Assembly (NCBI GenBank): GCA_039566865.1
Contig: CM076943.1
Location: 8,604,001-8,668,000 of the forward strand
DNA: 64,000 bases
DNA from: Aurelia coerulea
Lineage: Eukaryota > Cnidaria > Scyphozoa > Semaeostomeae > Ulmaridae
Direction of reading: 5' to 3'
Shown: one piece after another, positions 35,304 through 47,519 of the stretch
How the letters are laid out: the number at the start of each line of letters is the position of its first letter
Numbering within the stretch: position 1 is the stretch's first letter
Made by a program: the position numbers and the translations under genes
Notes under the pieces: model-generated
Told to the model about the DNA's origin: nothing
Databases searched by the model: none
The model's input: the letters and a program-made list of their open reading frames with translations, nothing else

Positions 35304-35335
<32 letters not shown>
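35303..35335. repeat. (AAT)n microsatellite
   Basis: About 11 AAT repeats, preceded by GTAAATTATG-type LINE 3' UTR-like sequence. 35041-35302 otherwise holds nothing recognised. Confidence 0.95.
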
Positions 35336-35337
<2 letters not shown>

Positions 35338-35574
35338 AGGAAAGCTATTGCATATTTTCAATTCAGTTCTCATTTTTTTCACTTGATGTAAGGCACCTGA
35401 GAGTATTTTCAATAACAGTTTGCTATGAAATGCTTCTGTTAATAATAAGTACTTCATCTGTTTGCACAAAATACTCATTGTGAGCTCGGCCGAAGTAGGC
35501 CCGAAGTAGGCCCAAGGTTGTACTGCACTTCGAGGCTTGATGGCCTAATTCCCTTTCCCTGCCTTACGGTATCT

Positions 35575-35895
35575 TTTCTTGAACGGCCACTTCAATCTGC
35601 CCGAGCACAGCACCCCGCAGCACACTGCACCACCACGGGGAAGCCCAATGGTAACACAGCGCCCGGCGAAGCACCACGCACACAAGCGGCCACGAGAGCA
35701 GCCACCCAAAACAACACCACGGCCAGACCCCGGACGAGCACGGGAAAACCGACACAAACAAGCGGGAACAGCAGAACAGCGGTCATATATTGTGATATGG
35801 GATGTGCACTGGCCCGCCAGAGGGGGCAGGCGACAGACTGACCCAGGCCCCAACTTCACAGCAGCCCCAAAAATGCACGACGCAAAGGAAGGGTG
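35575..35895. other. GC- and CpG-rich island
   Basis: Roughly 60% GC with many CG dinucleotides, sharply bounded by AT-rich sequence. Long frames are open on both strands, which GC-rich sequence alone can cause. Could be a retrotransposon leader, a CpG-island promoter or foreign sequence; I cannot tell. Confidence 0.5.
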
Positions 35896-35929
35896 ACGAG
35901 AAGGGGCGTTTCCTTTTTTCTACTGGTCT

Positions 35930-36535
35930 AGAGATTTCGGTCGAGTAAGATCTTCTTAAAATATTGCAGCAACTTTGAAAAGTAACTGCGAAAAGGTCCC
36001 TTTACTTTCGGGACCGTACTGTTTTAATCGAGGGGCAAATCACTGATTTTTTTTCGTACACCTTCCTTAAAATCACAAAAAATCACATACAAAAATCACA
36101 AAAATCACAAAATCACCATACAAAAATCACAAAAATCATAGAAAAATCACAAGAAAAAATCACAAAAAAATCACAAAAATCACAAAAAATCACTAAAATC
36201 ACAGAAAAAAATCGTGTGATTTTAAAATCACAAAAATCACGTACGCTATTTTGAGAAGTGATTTGCCCCTCGGTTTTAATGAATTTCCACGAGACATACG
36301 TTCCCTGGAATCAATTGTAGTCTTTAAATTGCTGATTCTCTCTTTCATGCGTTACTTTTAATTTGCTTATTAGATTGTTTTGTAAATAAGATTATTTAAT
36401 TTTGTATGCTTTTCTTTTAATTTAGTTATTGTATGTATTTGCACGGCCCACTGTAAATCAGTCCTTTGACTGACGTGGCTACCGTGCCTAAAGAAGTTAA
36501 AATCAAATCAAATCAAATCAAATCAATCAAATCCA
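35930..36535 (+). mobile_element. LINE 3' end interrupted by a MITE
   Basis: LYFRDRTVL before and NEFPRDIRSLESIVVFK after the insert at 36029-36272 form the usual CR1/L2 C-terminus (W/LN-x-LP-x-DIR-x-x-S-x-x-x-FK). The 3' UTR has GTAAATAAG motifs and ends in AAATCAAATCAAATCAA. Confidence 0.75.
36029..36272. mobile_element. MITE whose body is an (AAAAATCAC)n microsatellite
   Basis: Termini CGAGGGGCAAATCACT, perfectly inverted, with 8-bp duplication GTTTTAAT at 36021-36028 and 36273-36280. The interior is almost wholly variants of AAAAATCAC. Confidence 0.85.
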
Positions 36536-37106
36536 AGTTTGAGAGAACACTTTTCATCGGAAGAACAAGTGTAAAGGTAGAGGACAATTTTCAAAAACTT
36601 TAGAGATTTTGATTGTCACTAACTCAATTTTAATTTAGTTTTTTCTAAGGTCTTCTATGTTTTTAACAGGGTCCTTATTGATAACAGCAATTTTGTTGCT
36701 GAAAAGGCAACCCCTGTATAAAGAGCTGTATTTCTATTATCATTATTTTTGATTTATTATTATTATTATTGAAAGACTGACAAATATTTTATATTGAAAC
36801 GTTTGAACTAGAACAGTTGTGTCTTTATCATTTTCCTTCTGTTTTATTTTGCTATTATTATTATTACTATTATTCTATATACATATATACATATCATATA
36901 CATATAATTTAATTTGATGGCCAGGATAGTTACTGGCAGCATGACTGCTGATGCGAACGTGCTCTTGGCCTATACCTATTACCTACCACCGTTAAAATAT
37001 GTTATTTGTTTGTCTTAAATTACAAAAAGAAAAACGAGGTAATATCTATTCAGCTAAAAGTAAGTAAAATTTGTGTCATTATACGTTACTACTTTTGAAC
37101 CCTTAA

Positions 37107-37277
37107 AGGGAATCGACATAGTTAAAAGCTGGCCCGGGCCAGGTCAAAAATATAATCTATTGTACTCGACCACTTTGACCCATCCGGTTTCATTGCGTAG
37201 GTAAAGAAACAATGGGTTTGTAGGCGTTTCTTTAGCCTATTTATAGCGGCTACGAGATATAGCTATGTCTATTCCCT
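37107..37277. mobile_element. TTAA-flanked MITE, family D copy 2
   Basis: AGGGAATCGACATAG and inverted CTATGTCTATTCCCT; TTAA at 37103-37106 and 37278-37281. Opposite orientation to 23442-23767. 36536-37102 holds only ATT and ATAC microsatellites. Confidence 0.88.
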
Positions 37278-37281
37278 TTAA

Positions 37282-39431
37282 AATCGAATTAATTTATGTA
37301 TCTTCTACTCTTTTTTAAATTGGCTTTAAAATTGTTGATATTCAGTTCTTCTAAATTTGGTGTCAGTACATTTCATATTTGAGGGCCTCTGTAGCTTATT
37401 GATTGTCTTCCAAATTCTGTTGTTATTGTCAGTGTGTTGAACACTTAACCACTCCGTAGTAGCGTATATTCCTTTGAACTACATTTGCTGAACAGGTCTA
37501 AATCTTCATATGCAAGGTTTTTCGGAAATTCTAGGGGAGAATTTTATGAAACTATGCGTCTTTTTTTGACATTGGTCAAGCGATACGGAGTAATTCATTA
37601 TTGGAATCAAGCAAAAATATGTTTTGGATTTCATGCATAGAAGGTCTCTTCAATGATTCCAGAATTCATCTTCCTTACATTTTTGTTGAGCTGAGAGTTT
37701 GGTTTCTTGTACGCTGTTGTGAAGTTTCTTGAAAAGAAAATGTGTGTCGTCTCGATATTTCTTTGTTTTTTAAGACAACGATTTAAAGAATCTGTGAGTT
37801 GCTCTGAAGATGCCTTAGTGGGTGAAACTAATCAGAAATGAAGGAGAGACAAAGTGCAAAACACCAAGCTGATGCCTGTTTCTTTGAGTAGTTAGGCCGT
37901 CTTCTGTAGAAGATGTGTCTGTATTTAAGAGCCGTCTTCAATCAGAAGCAAGTGCAATGTATCACAATTCGAGAAACTGTGTTCATACTTTCTTACAGTG
38001 TTGAAACTCACTACTTTGGACCTTTTGAAGTCAGATGATTATAAGTTTAGAACACAGCATATGTGTCAGATCTGTGATTTAGGGTTTTGATAAAAACATG
38101 AACTATCGCAACTTTTAAAAGAAGGGAAGGAAAATCCAGAGTCCAGAAAAATGCTCAGCGTTCTTCAGGATTAAATCTATTTTTGATGGAAGCTTCCTCA
38201 TTTTTGAATAGAAAATGGATGTGTATGACTTGGCATGAGCAATTATATTGTTTTAAGAGACCTTCTTCACGGTTAGTGACCATGTGACCGTCATGTCCTA
38301 TGATTCTAGCAAAATAATAAACAAAATAATAGTAGTTCATGAAGCTGAAGGAAATTTGTAACATCCTTCAGAGATTGTAAGTACTTAAATAATGAGAATT
38401 TTAAGAAGCTTTCAGTGCTGTGGGTCAAATCAAGCTCTTTGCTTCATATAAAAAATCGTTACATAATCTATTCATTTACAAATCAAGTTTTTGCTGAGTG
38501 AGGTATGCAGTTCTTGAGGATTTTATACAATTATCTTTTGTAGGAGGTAAGCTTTCGGAGATAAGGGGTTGAAACTATTTTGTAGGGAAGCGACATGGAA
38601 TATGAAGTCTGATGTAAGTGAACCCAACATGGGAAGATGTCATTGTATTGTGACAACTACTGTTATAGACGATAGATCTAAAACATGATCCAGCGAAAAA
38701 CTTTCATGCCTCTAGTCAATGTATCTCATAGACATTAAAATCTGTCTGAGAAATTCAAACATGAACCTCCAACTGAAAAGAAACATATATCACACACCCA
38801 TTACTTGAAGTTTATCCCAGACTCAAAAAATGGGTGAAAACAGAAATATCAACAGAGATTTTCAAAGAACATTTTATGTCAGTCCAGAATAATATATGGC
38901 AAACATGGTTATAAAAGCATGAAATGAAAGAAATTAGCTGTCACGTTGTCACACAAAGAAAACGTTGGATGAAATCGTCTTTGACGTAAGGCTATGCGAT
39001 GAGCATCACCAATGTCCACATCCAACTAGCGGGCTGTTTCTCAGGGACTTCACTGTCCAATATAAAGCAACATGATGTCCGTCTCTAGAGAAAATGCAAG
39101 TTGCAATTTACCATGACATATCACTGATCACTGATGCCAAAAAGTGATAAAGTGGCTGTTGTACAGATATTTTAGGAACAAGGTAAGGAGGAAAATTACA
39201 AGGAGAGGAAACGTGCATAATCATGTGGCACAATTCCTCGAAAGTTGATTAGCTTTTGAGCTTGCAAAGCTTTTGAGCTTGCAAAGGGCCTCCTGCACTA
39301 CTGTTCCTTCTTGCTTTGAACGACAGAGCTGTGTGAGAGAGGCCCGAGAGAGGTATGTTTAAGAGGGATATGAGAGATCAGGGATGAGGGCTTTCTTTCA
39401 TTTTACAGTTCAAAGGAAAGAAACCCTACTT
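37282..39431. other. no gene or element recognised
   Basis: AT-rich, with no ORF above 70 codons. A short duplication of CTTTTGAGCTTGCAAAG lies at 39251-39284. Confidence 0.4.
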
Positions 39432-40205
39432 ATCAGTAAAGTAAGAGCATGCGATAAGGCTGGAAGCAAGGGCGCAGAACTAGGACTTACGAGTAGTAAA
39501 CAGGGAAGAGGGAGCACACACGAGTCTTTGGGAAGATACACAAGCTACTCAATCCAGTCTAAGTTTAAAGGAAGCAAATGCTTTTTACAGAGGAGCAAGG
39601 GAGAAACAATGCTTTTCACAGCTTCGATCAGTAAAGAAAGAGAATACGACAAGGCTGGAAGCAAGGCAGCAGAACTAGAACGTACAAGTAGTAAACAAAG
39701 AATAGGGAGCACACACGAGTCTTTGGGAAGATACACAAGCTACTCAATCCAATCTAAGTTTAAAGGAAGCAAATGCTTATTACAGAGGAACAAGGGAGAA
39801 ACAATGCTTTTAACAGCTTCGATCAGTAAAATACGAGCATGTGATAAGGCTGGAAGCAAGGGAGCAGAACTATAACAGAGAAGAGGGAGTACACACAAGT
39901 CTTTGGGAAGATACACAAGCTACTCAATCCAGTCTAAGTTTAAAGGAAGCAAATGCTTTTTACAGAGGAGCAAGGGAGAAACAATGCTTTCAACAGCTTC
40001 GATCAGTAAAGTAAGAGAATGCGATAAGGCTGGAAGCAAGGGAGCAGAACTAGAACTTACGAGTAGTAAACAGAGAATAGGGAGCACGCAAGTCTTTGGG
40101 AAGATCAATGCCAGTAATCAATGCAAATAATCAATGCAAGTAAAAGCTTTTTGCAGGAGAGCAAGGGAAAAACAATGCTTTTAAAAGCTTTTATCAGTAA
40201 AGTAA
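39432..40205 (+). repeat. 195-bp tandem repeat, about four units
   Basis: GATAAGGCTGGAAGCAAGG recurs at about 39453, 39648, 39843 and 40023 (periods 195, 195, 180). The first units stay open as a 65-residue repeat (DKAGSKGAEL, SLGRYTSYSIQSKFKGSK, GETMLxTASIS) within a 163-codon frame at 39384-39875. The third unit has a deletion and stop. Flanks show no splice-bounded continuation. Confidence 0.92.
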
Positions 40206-40707
40206 ATGGCAGACCAGGTCAGTGGTTTGTTAATGCTAGAAATAAGTCTCCCTAGAAAATAGTCTAAACTAAACGGATGCTCAAGAGGAGTTATGCCGCA
40301 AAGAACGGAAGAGTAAGAACATTTTGCATCTGATCAAGATGGACTCCTTCTGCATACATTTTCTGAATTTCTTCATGACATATACACCGAACGCATCATT
40401 TTAGAAAACAATAATCAATAAGCTATCTTCAACCTTGTAACTTTGAACAATTTAGCTGTAATCTCTATTGTGTACTCTTTGTATTGCATTTAACTTTCTT
40501 TTGTTATACTGTAGCTTTAGCTCATCATGTATCTTATCGTATATATATATATATATAGGGTCTATGATAAAAGATGATCTCAGTTCTTGGAAGAATCTGG
40601 CTGATCTAATGTGGTTTGCTGATGATAACCTAAAGTAGAACCAAAAACTATGTGGAGTAAAACTGTTTTTGGCCATGGAAACACAAGCGTTGCACAATTT
40701 TGGCAAC
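40206..40707. other. no gene recognised
   Basis: Contains an (AT)n tract at 40539-40556 and otherwise nothing. Confidence 0.4.
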
Positions 40708-41739
40708 TTAAGGGGGCTGTAGTTCCTTTGGAATTTTAGGAAGTTCTTGCTTCACAAATTTGTCCAGCCTCCTGTACATCATTCGAAAGTGCAGGTCTTC
40801 GCAGACAGTAAAATGAAGTTAGATTTTGCATAAAGTGACTGGTTTGACCGTCGCCTGTGATAGAATGCACTGTGGTCAGTTTTTTGCTCCTACACTTTCT
40901 CAATAAAAGTTGGCAGAAATAACCTTGACTAGGGCTTCTGGAGCTCACTGTTTCATAAGGATTAACTCTTTCTGTATTCTGCTGGCAGATTCCTAATCAG
41001 AAGGCATCACAGTTTCATAAGACATCACATTTGTTTTGCAATCCTGATAAGCAAAAAACTTTAAATAATTCCCAAGGAACTGAGCCGCATGAAGTCAAAA
41101 AAATTCATAACGCTTGAAAGATTGAAGTTCTGCTCTCAAATCTGCTTTAAATGATACCTAGCATGCAATATTTTGCAATATAGTGGTACTTCCATGTCCA
41201 AAAACAATTCTACTACTTTAGGCAGCCACCATTAGGCCGAAACATTGGAACGGCACTTCCGCTTATTGCATCATCCTTCAGGCCAATAAACTAGCCTGAA
41301 CAGGCAACGTTTTTGAATCTCATTTCTATTTCACTATTCACGTAAAACTCAGTTCGAGCCCCCAAATAAAAGGTGCCCTTGGAGGCAAATTTATCTCCAG
41401 CCCCTAGGGAGTAAGGCAGCAGGGCCTAATAAGGTTGGTAGCAATGGTGAACTAATACAAAAATACTGATACATGGGAGAAGGAAGCATACATTTTGCGA
41501 AACATGAAATAGCTGGAGAAACAAGACAAACTTTGCGAAGGGAGAACTTTTTAAGGGGGAGGAAGAAGATAACAACCCTACCTATCAGAGAATCAACACC
41601 ACACTCAAAGATAAAATGCTACCTGTAAAATGCAACAGTGTAAGCTGCAGACTTACAAAAATCAGTGAGGTCGTACAAATCATCAGGTCTCATACACTGC
41701 GTCATGTTAAGATTCTTCATTGACCAGGTTTTCTGGATG
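40708..41739 (-). CDS. tentative two-exon 3' end of an unknown gene
   Basis: Exon 41739-41657 (acceptor gatatgcag, donor gtaagt) codes SIQKTWSMKNLNMTQ and RPDDLYDLTDF; exon 40796-40708 (acceptor tgtctgcgaag) codes YLHFRMMYRRLDKFVK and ends KELQPP before TAA. The phase fits across the intron. No family recognised and no upstream exon confirmed; both could be chance. Confidence 0.2.
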
Positions 41740-42395
41740 CTGCATATCAAAACTGGAGTAAACCTTTTCCATAAAAGGTATTTTGCAGCGGGTGAACTCC
41801 TTTCCATCGTATTTATGTAAACAATTATATACCCATGGTTACAAGGAGGTATTGTCTCGGTTAGGGATGAGAGGAAATTCTAAAATTACAAGCAATGCGG
41901 ACCCAGGATGAAGATAAACAATGAAAAGAATGCATTTCCAGAGGGATGACGCAAGGACGCAAAAATCAGCGTCAACGAGGGGGCAGAGTTGCATGATGGG
42001 AAGCGTATGCGGAACTTCGACTATAATAGCTGTGGAGTACTTTGAGAGTCTTACATCACCGACTGACTCAATAACTTTGCAAGCAATATCTTTTTTTGAA
42101 AAAATGACCCGTCTGGCCCACCCCCCTCCTTTTAAGCACCCACTGTATAGTGACTAAGCCTTTATCCTCCCAATAGCGTTTTAAAACAGTCAGATCCGAG
42201 CTTTTTATTACCTTTCTGTGGGTTAAACAAAAGTCAATATGCATTGTATCCAAACACTGCTTTATCTGGAATATTTTGTAAACCATTCTCAGCTTCAACC
42301 ACAAGCAAATCAGCCATCACAGTAAAAGTTCAGATATCAGAAAGAAATCAGCTATTCGCGAGACTAGAATTGAAGTTGCAAGTAAAACTAACCTA

Positions 42396-42787
42396 GGGGG
42401 AGTACTCCCTAACTTTCAATACGGGGGGAGGGGGGGTCCATGCCACTATTTCTTTGCTGACCCCTAAATATTGAGTCTAACGTTTTGGGGACCCCAAATA
42501 TTGTTATCTTCTTCTCGGGTCCCTGAAATGTTTTTGAATGATTTCAATTTGAGCTTCTTGATATTCCTCAGTTTTCAAATAATACCAAAACATTTATTTC
42601 ATGATTCGCAACTTCAGGGCCAAATTGCACGATTCTTCCTTTCTTCAGATTTGTGGACCCAAATATTGAAGTTTTGTCCATGCTGTAATTCACAGACCCC
42701 AAATATTGATTGAACATAAAATTTCGGACCCCAAATATTAGCACGGACCCCCCCGTATTGAAAGTCAATGAGTAACCCCCCCCCTGG
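42396..42787. mobile_element. G-tract-terminated MITE, copy 1
   Basis: Inverted GGGGG...CTTTCAATACGGGGGG ends; interior repeats of ACCCCAAATATT in the same orientation, about five copies. 41740-42395 upstream: nothing firmly recognised. Confidence 0.7.
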
Positions 42788-42794
42788 GAAAACT

Positions 42795-43022
42795 AAGTAC
42801 TTAGGTGTTAAATCGACGAAAATCTCATATGGAAGGAGCAAATAAAAACGGTCACTGCGAAAGCTTCTCGAGCTATTGGCTTCTTAAAATGCGCCAAAAA
42901 GTATCGTCCTGCTGCAGTTGTGAAGACTCTCTATAGCAGCATGGATGAGCCTCGTTTTGTTTGGGGTTGCTGCAATTCCACCGACATCTTACAATTGCAG
43001 AGAATTTTAGAGCAAGAAGCGA
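42795..43022 (+). mobile_element. LINE reverse-transcriptase fragment
   Basis: YLGVK then, after a frameshift, KTVTAKASRAIGFLKCAKK and VVKTLYSSMDEPRFVWGCC, the RT thumb region of CR1/L2-like LINEs. Truncated on both sides by other repeats. Confidence 0.8.
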
Positions 43023-43467
43023 GTTTCCTAAAATTCTAGTTTTCGAAAACACTGAAAACGAGAAAAAAACATCGATCAAGTTTTCTAAAGAATCCACATG
43101 AATGGACAAAGAGAGAACTTGTTCGTCTTGATTTGCGATTTAGAAATCGACCAATTGTAATCTGCTGTACGAGAGTTCGTATTAAACCTCCAAATCCCCC
43201 TGAAAACGTTTTCTCTTTGTTCATTCATGTTGAATCTTTTAAAATTTGATCGACGTTTTTTGATCGTTTTCAATGTTTTCGAAAACGAATATTTTAAGAA
43301 ATTCGCTTCTAGCTCTAAAAACTGAAAGCGGAAAAATTTGCAAAAAGTCCTAGAATCTAATTCAGGCTTTCTGCTAACGATTAAGTCATAAATCTTCAAA
43401 ATCGGTCCAGTGCACGATTTATTGTGGCCTGCCAAACGTACATAGTATATTTTGGCGCACCCGGTAT
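43020..43467. repeat. ~275-bp dispersed repeat copy 2 with partial inverted copy
   Basis: 43188-43467 matches 14190-14463. 43020-43120 is the inverse of its first ~100 bp, making a foldback. It is followed at 43526-43545 by a TCAAATCAAATCAATCAA LINE-type tail. Confidence 0.75.
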
Positions 43468-43763
43468 TGTATCGTAGATGGAGGGCCCCTTGAAAATCAG
43501 CACATGCTAAAGGGTTACCCTGATGTCAAATCAAATCAATCAAAGAGCTGTGCTTTTGATTGAAATGATATGAACTGAAATTAAACTTGACATACATTTC
43601 GAAAACATCAAATAGTGCGTGTGGAAGAGCTCGGACTTTTAGCAAAAGCAGTCCGGTAACAAATGTAACATATTTTGAAACAGAATATCTTACAAGAGAG
43701 AAATTACGTTAATTTCAAAAATAATTCATTAAAAAATACCTTTGAAGTCTAATTTCAGTAATA

Positions 43764-44813
43764 CTAGAGAGGCTTCGCCCTAAATGGTCGGGTTTCGCAA
43801 CAAAATTGATTTAAAATAAGGAAACGCTCTAGGACTGGGCAAATCACGATAAAAATGTTCATTAACTCTTTCTGAAAGCTAAACTTCAATGTAACGATTA
43901 GCTTCTTGTTTGTCTTGGTAAATTTTCAGTTCAAACGCAAGCCGGTCTGAACGGCCTAATCTTTGGCATGGCGTCTAATTTGGACGTACCCTTAATTCAT
44001 AACGATGCCTTTGCAGTTACCTGGTTGAACTTATCTCGTCGCAGCAAACCTAAGCAGGATTATTAAACTGTGAGTGCCGGGGGAAGGAATAAGGAGGTCT
44101 ACGGGATATTTTTGGAAATGAAGCAAGTGGAGGAGGGGTTCGCAAGAAGAATGAATTGATATGGTTACATTTCAAAATATTGATAGATAAAATGATGAAA
44201 TTGACTACAGAGAAAGTTAGTTCGTGAATGCAAACTTTTCACAAATGAAATCAACAAGGCAGAAATTGACAAAAAAATCAAGATTTACAATTTTACCATT
44301 ATCTTGAGGATTATGACTTTAACCTTATGACTTCTAACAGTGTGGTTGACAGGGGAGTCAGTAAGGGAAGTCAGAATCCACAGGCCGACCAATCGGGGCG
44401 CAGGTAGGCCAGTCCGACCACAACCGAAATAAAACCCCCGGCTTTTACATTCAATTGAAATTTCTGAGATTTTTCTTCAAAAATAACCTTTGGAGGGTTG
44501 GAGTTGCCTGTAAACAAATTTTAGCTGTACTTTATACAAAATCCTGAGGCAACGCAAAGAAAACAAGTATTAGGCTTGAAAAACAACAAGGACATAAAAT
44601 ACTCTCACCTTTAGCCATTTCAGGTAAGTGTTTTAAAAACATACTTCAGGACAAGGATAGGCGGTACAAAATAAAAGCAACAAGACAGAATCTCAGAAAT
44701 GGCATCAGTGAATAATTTTAACGCGCTTTCCTGCAAGATCCAGGCCCGAACTCATCAGCGCGGTCAGATATGATGAAAAACGTTAGCTGACCATTTAGGG
44801 CGATGCTCCTCTA
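43764..44813. repeat. ~1.05-kb sequence bounded by short inverted ends
   Basis: TTCGCCCTAAATGGTC at 43774-43789 and its complement at 44789-44804. No coding content or TSD recognised. Confidence 0.5.
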
Positions 44814-46097
44814 TGTCCGGTGGGAATTCCGAAATTCCGGTAAAACTTTTGAGAAAATTTAAAAGGAAATTAAACTCTGCAGACCAAGCAACAACCAACC
44901 CTTAATTAGGGGAAAGCAGAGTTACCTTAAAACAGTGATAATGTTGATATTATTCAATATTTCATGTTTTTTCAAAATAAATTTAGTAAACTCACCTTTT
45001 TCTTCAGTTCACTCAGGTTCTATGCGTAGCTTGTTCACTATGGATTGTTTCCTGGAAGAACGAAATTAGAATAGATATTATACCTGATCACAGGCGTTGC
45101 CTTTTACGACTGTCAGTTTGTCTAATTTGATCCTGGTGACGACAAGATTTGGGGCTCTATAATCTGCAGTGGTACTGCGATCGTGGCAAGGGTCAACCTC
45201 GATTCCAGGGCTATCATTGTCTTCAGCCTCTCTTCTTCAGCACAAATGATACAAATGATTTCATTCCATTTGCAGCTTTCCATTTGCAACAGAGGCCTCT
45301 AGAGGAAAGTAAACACTTTGCAAATGTTACAACCTGTTCTATGTTGTTCTTTTTAGATTCTCTGTTTGCTAAGGCAAGAATTTTCCTTATTGTTTGCATC
45401 GTTAGGCCCATTCACTGAAGTAGGAAAACAAACCTCCCGTATAGACTTATCACAATTGCTTTATTTCTGGTTCCCTTCGAGTTTCCTAGAGTAGTAAGTC
45501 TGTATATGTTACTGTAGTAACAAGTGTAATGATGTGATAATATATGTAATAAGTCTGCTATACGGCCGGAGTTAATTTATGCAAAAAGCTCATTGTTTTA
45601 GCATTAGCCAATGAAAATGAAGAAAGAGCCTCGTAGGCACCAGGGTAACAACTGGCCGCCCATTGTGACCCTGGGTTCGAGGTTGGGCAAGGGTTCCTGC
45701 GATTGGTCTCCATCGGACGCGTGATGGTCAAAAGGAACACACCCATCAGCCGCCAGCCGCCCAAAAAACAACAAATTTAGGTATCTTACGGTAATGTATC
45801 AACTTTAGAGGCACGCATATTTTGAAAATAGTATCAAAGGTAACGGGTTTGTCTTCTTGGCAAGACCATTAATAATGCTCCACAAACATGTTTTGTTGCA
45901 GCAAGGATAAAACGTTTGCTAGCAAGTACAAAATGCCTTCTAGCAGTACTGTACAATAAATCCTATAAAGAATCTGAAGTATGGGGAAGTTGTTGGGAAA
46001 GGGGGGGGCAACAAAAGCACAACTCTGAAATGTTGCTATTAGCTTTCCCAGAACTTTACAGACGATTAAGACTTAAAGACTAATAACTTTGAAACTC
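44814..46097. other. mostly unrecognised; one solitary element end
   Basis: 44922-44936 matches the terminus of the 28.5-kb foldback next to TTAA. A small inverted pair CCGTATAGACTTAT lies at 45438-45566. No supported exon. Confidence 0.4.
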
Positions 46098-46100
46098 TAA

Positions 46101-46507
46101 GGGCCTGTTTATATGAGGAAAAACACATCACCTGCCAGACCCCGAGGATAATAGGCGAGATTCCATCTTCCTATCGAACCCTTTTGTATCTTTCGTTTGT
46201 GTTTATATGAAAAATGCAGCACCACCAGTGAGATCTCACCTCACCAGAGGTGGACTCTCACCTATGTGATATAAATGAAATACCACCGGTTACAGTGAGG
46301 TGAATTTCGGCGAGGTGAGGTTTATATGTTGATTCTTATTGGTCAATTCGTCCTGATTTCACGGAAGCGAGACTTTACTTAATCTCACCTCTTAGCCCGG
46401 GGCAGAAAGGTGAGGTAAAAATGCTATATAAACAATGGCCGAAATTTACCTCCCCTATCAGGCCCGGGTATGGCAGGTGATGTGCATTTCCCCGTATCAA
46501 CAGGCCC
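46101..46507. mobile_element. PIF/Harbinger-like MITE
   Basis: GGGCCTGTTTATATGAGG and inverted end CAACAGGCCC, flanked by TAA and TGA. Interior rich in GAGGTGAG motifs. Same terminal style as 8302-8646 but a different body. Confidence 0.6.
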
Positions 46508-46836
46508 TGAAAGCTCGTGCGACATCACAAAAGCCGTTTTAATAGTTGCACTCCTTTTTGATACATCCGGCTAATAAAGAATTGGACATAACTTCAAGAT
46601 GATATTAAATATTTCCTGAAAGACTAAATTCCTTAAAAACTAATAATATGTTGAAAACATAATTAAGCTGGTACAGGTCAGCGCTAGGTTTCATATGAAA
46701 AAAGTTCGTTTTATTATTGCACTTACTCTGGTCTTGATAAAAACACACAGCGTAAAGTCTTGCTACACATCATGCCAAGCAGATAGACCGGGTGAGTCAA
46801 TAAAAAGGCCCGGCGCTTGAAAAAATGCTTGCTTAA

Positions 46837-47013
46837 AGGGAATCTAAGCATATATAAGCCTTCAATAAAAATAGCCCTGTGAAGACAATAGGCTATGACA
46901 CGTGCCGCACCTTATTTGGGTGGCTGATCTACGTCAACAGGAAATACTGATATCTGATAGGCTAGACTTTGATCGCAAGTGGCTTGAGCCACTTTTATAT
47001 GCTTACATTCCCT
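46837..47013. mobile_element. TTAA-flanked MITE, family G
   Basis: AGGGAATCTAAGCATATA and inverted TATATGCTTACATTCCCT; TTAA at 46833-46836 and 47014-47017. 47018-47519 downstream holds only a C tract. Confidence 0.85.
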
Positions 47014-47519
47014 TTAATATCAAAGTAATAATATTGAAAACAGTCATGTTTTATTCCCGACATGTCCAATTAGGTTCAGTAATTTACCCGGCTTTGATCA
47101 GCTAATTCTTTCCGTCGATATGAGAGATTTTCTACAGAAAGCCCCTTTTCCCCTTTCGAAAACCTGCAAAAACGAAGGAAAATGACAGAAAAAAATTCCC
47201 TTTGTTTTCCTTCTTAGCAATAATGACACTCACATGAATTCATGCATTTTGTCCTCTTGGAAGAATGGAATCCCCCTGAATAAGCTATTCACACTAGGGG
47301 GAAGAGTTTAAAGACTATAGCTACTATAACAGCGAAGAAAAAGAGGGGGAGGTGAAATCCACCCCCCCCCCCCTCAGGTATTGACCGCTTCAAAAGGCTC
47401 AGGTGAGATAGGGTTGAAGCGTTCTCAAGTCATTGCTGTAAGGTAAACACATTAGGGAAACTTGCACATGATTTTTGCACGTTTTTCCAGGCTTCTCTAA
47501 GGGACATTTTTTAGAAAAA

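Noticed and set aside
35518..35896. Overlapping ~105-codon frames on both strands
   Set aside because: High GC depletes stop codons; neither product shows a domain.
44735..44800. Minus-strand CTGATGAG...GAAA, second hammerhead-like hit
   Set aside because: No plausible stem II or cleavage-site layout.
45223..45411. 62-codon minus-strand frame after a strong acceptor-like cctacttcag
   Set aside because: Two frames compete, no matching upstream exon was found.
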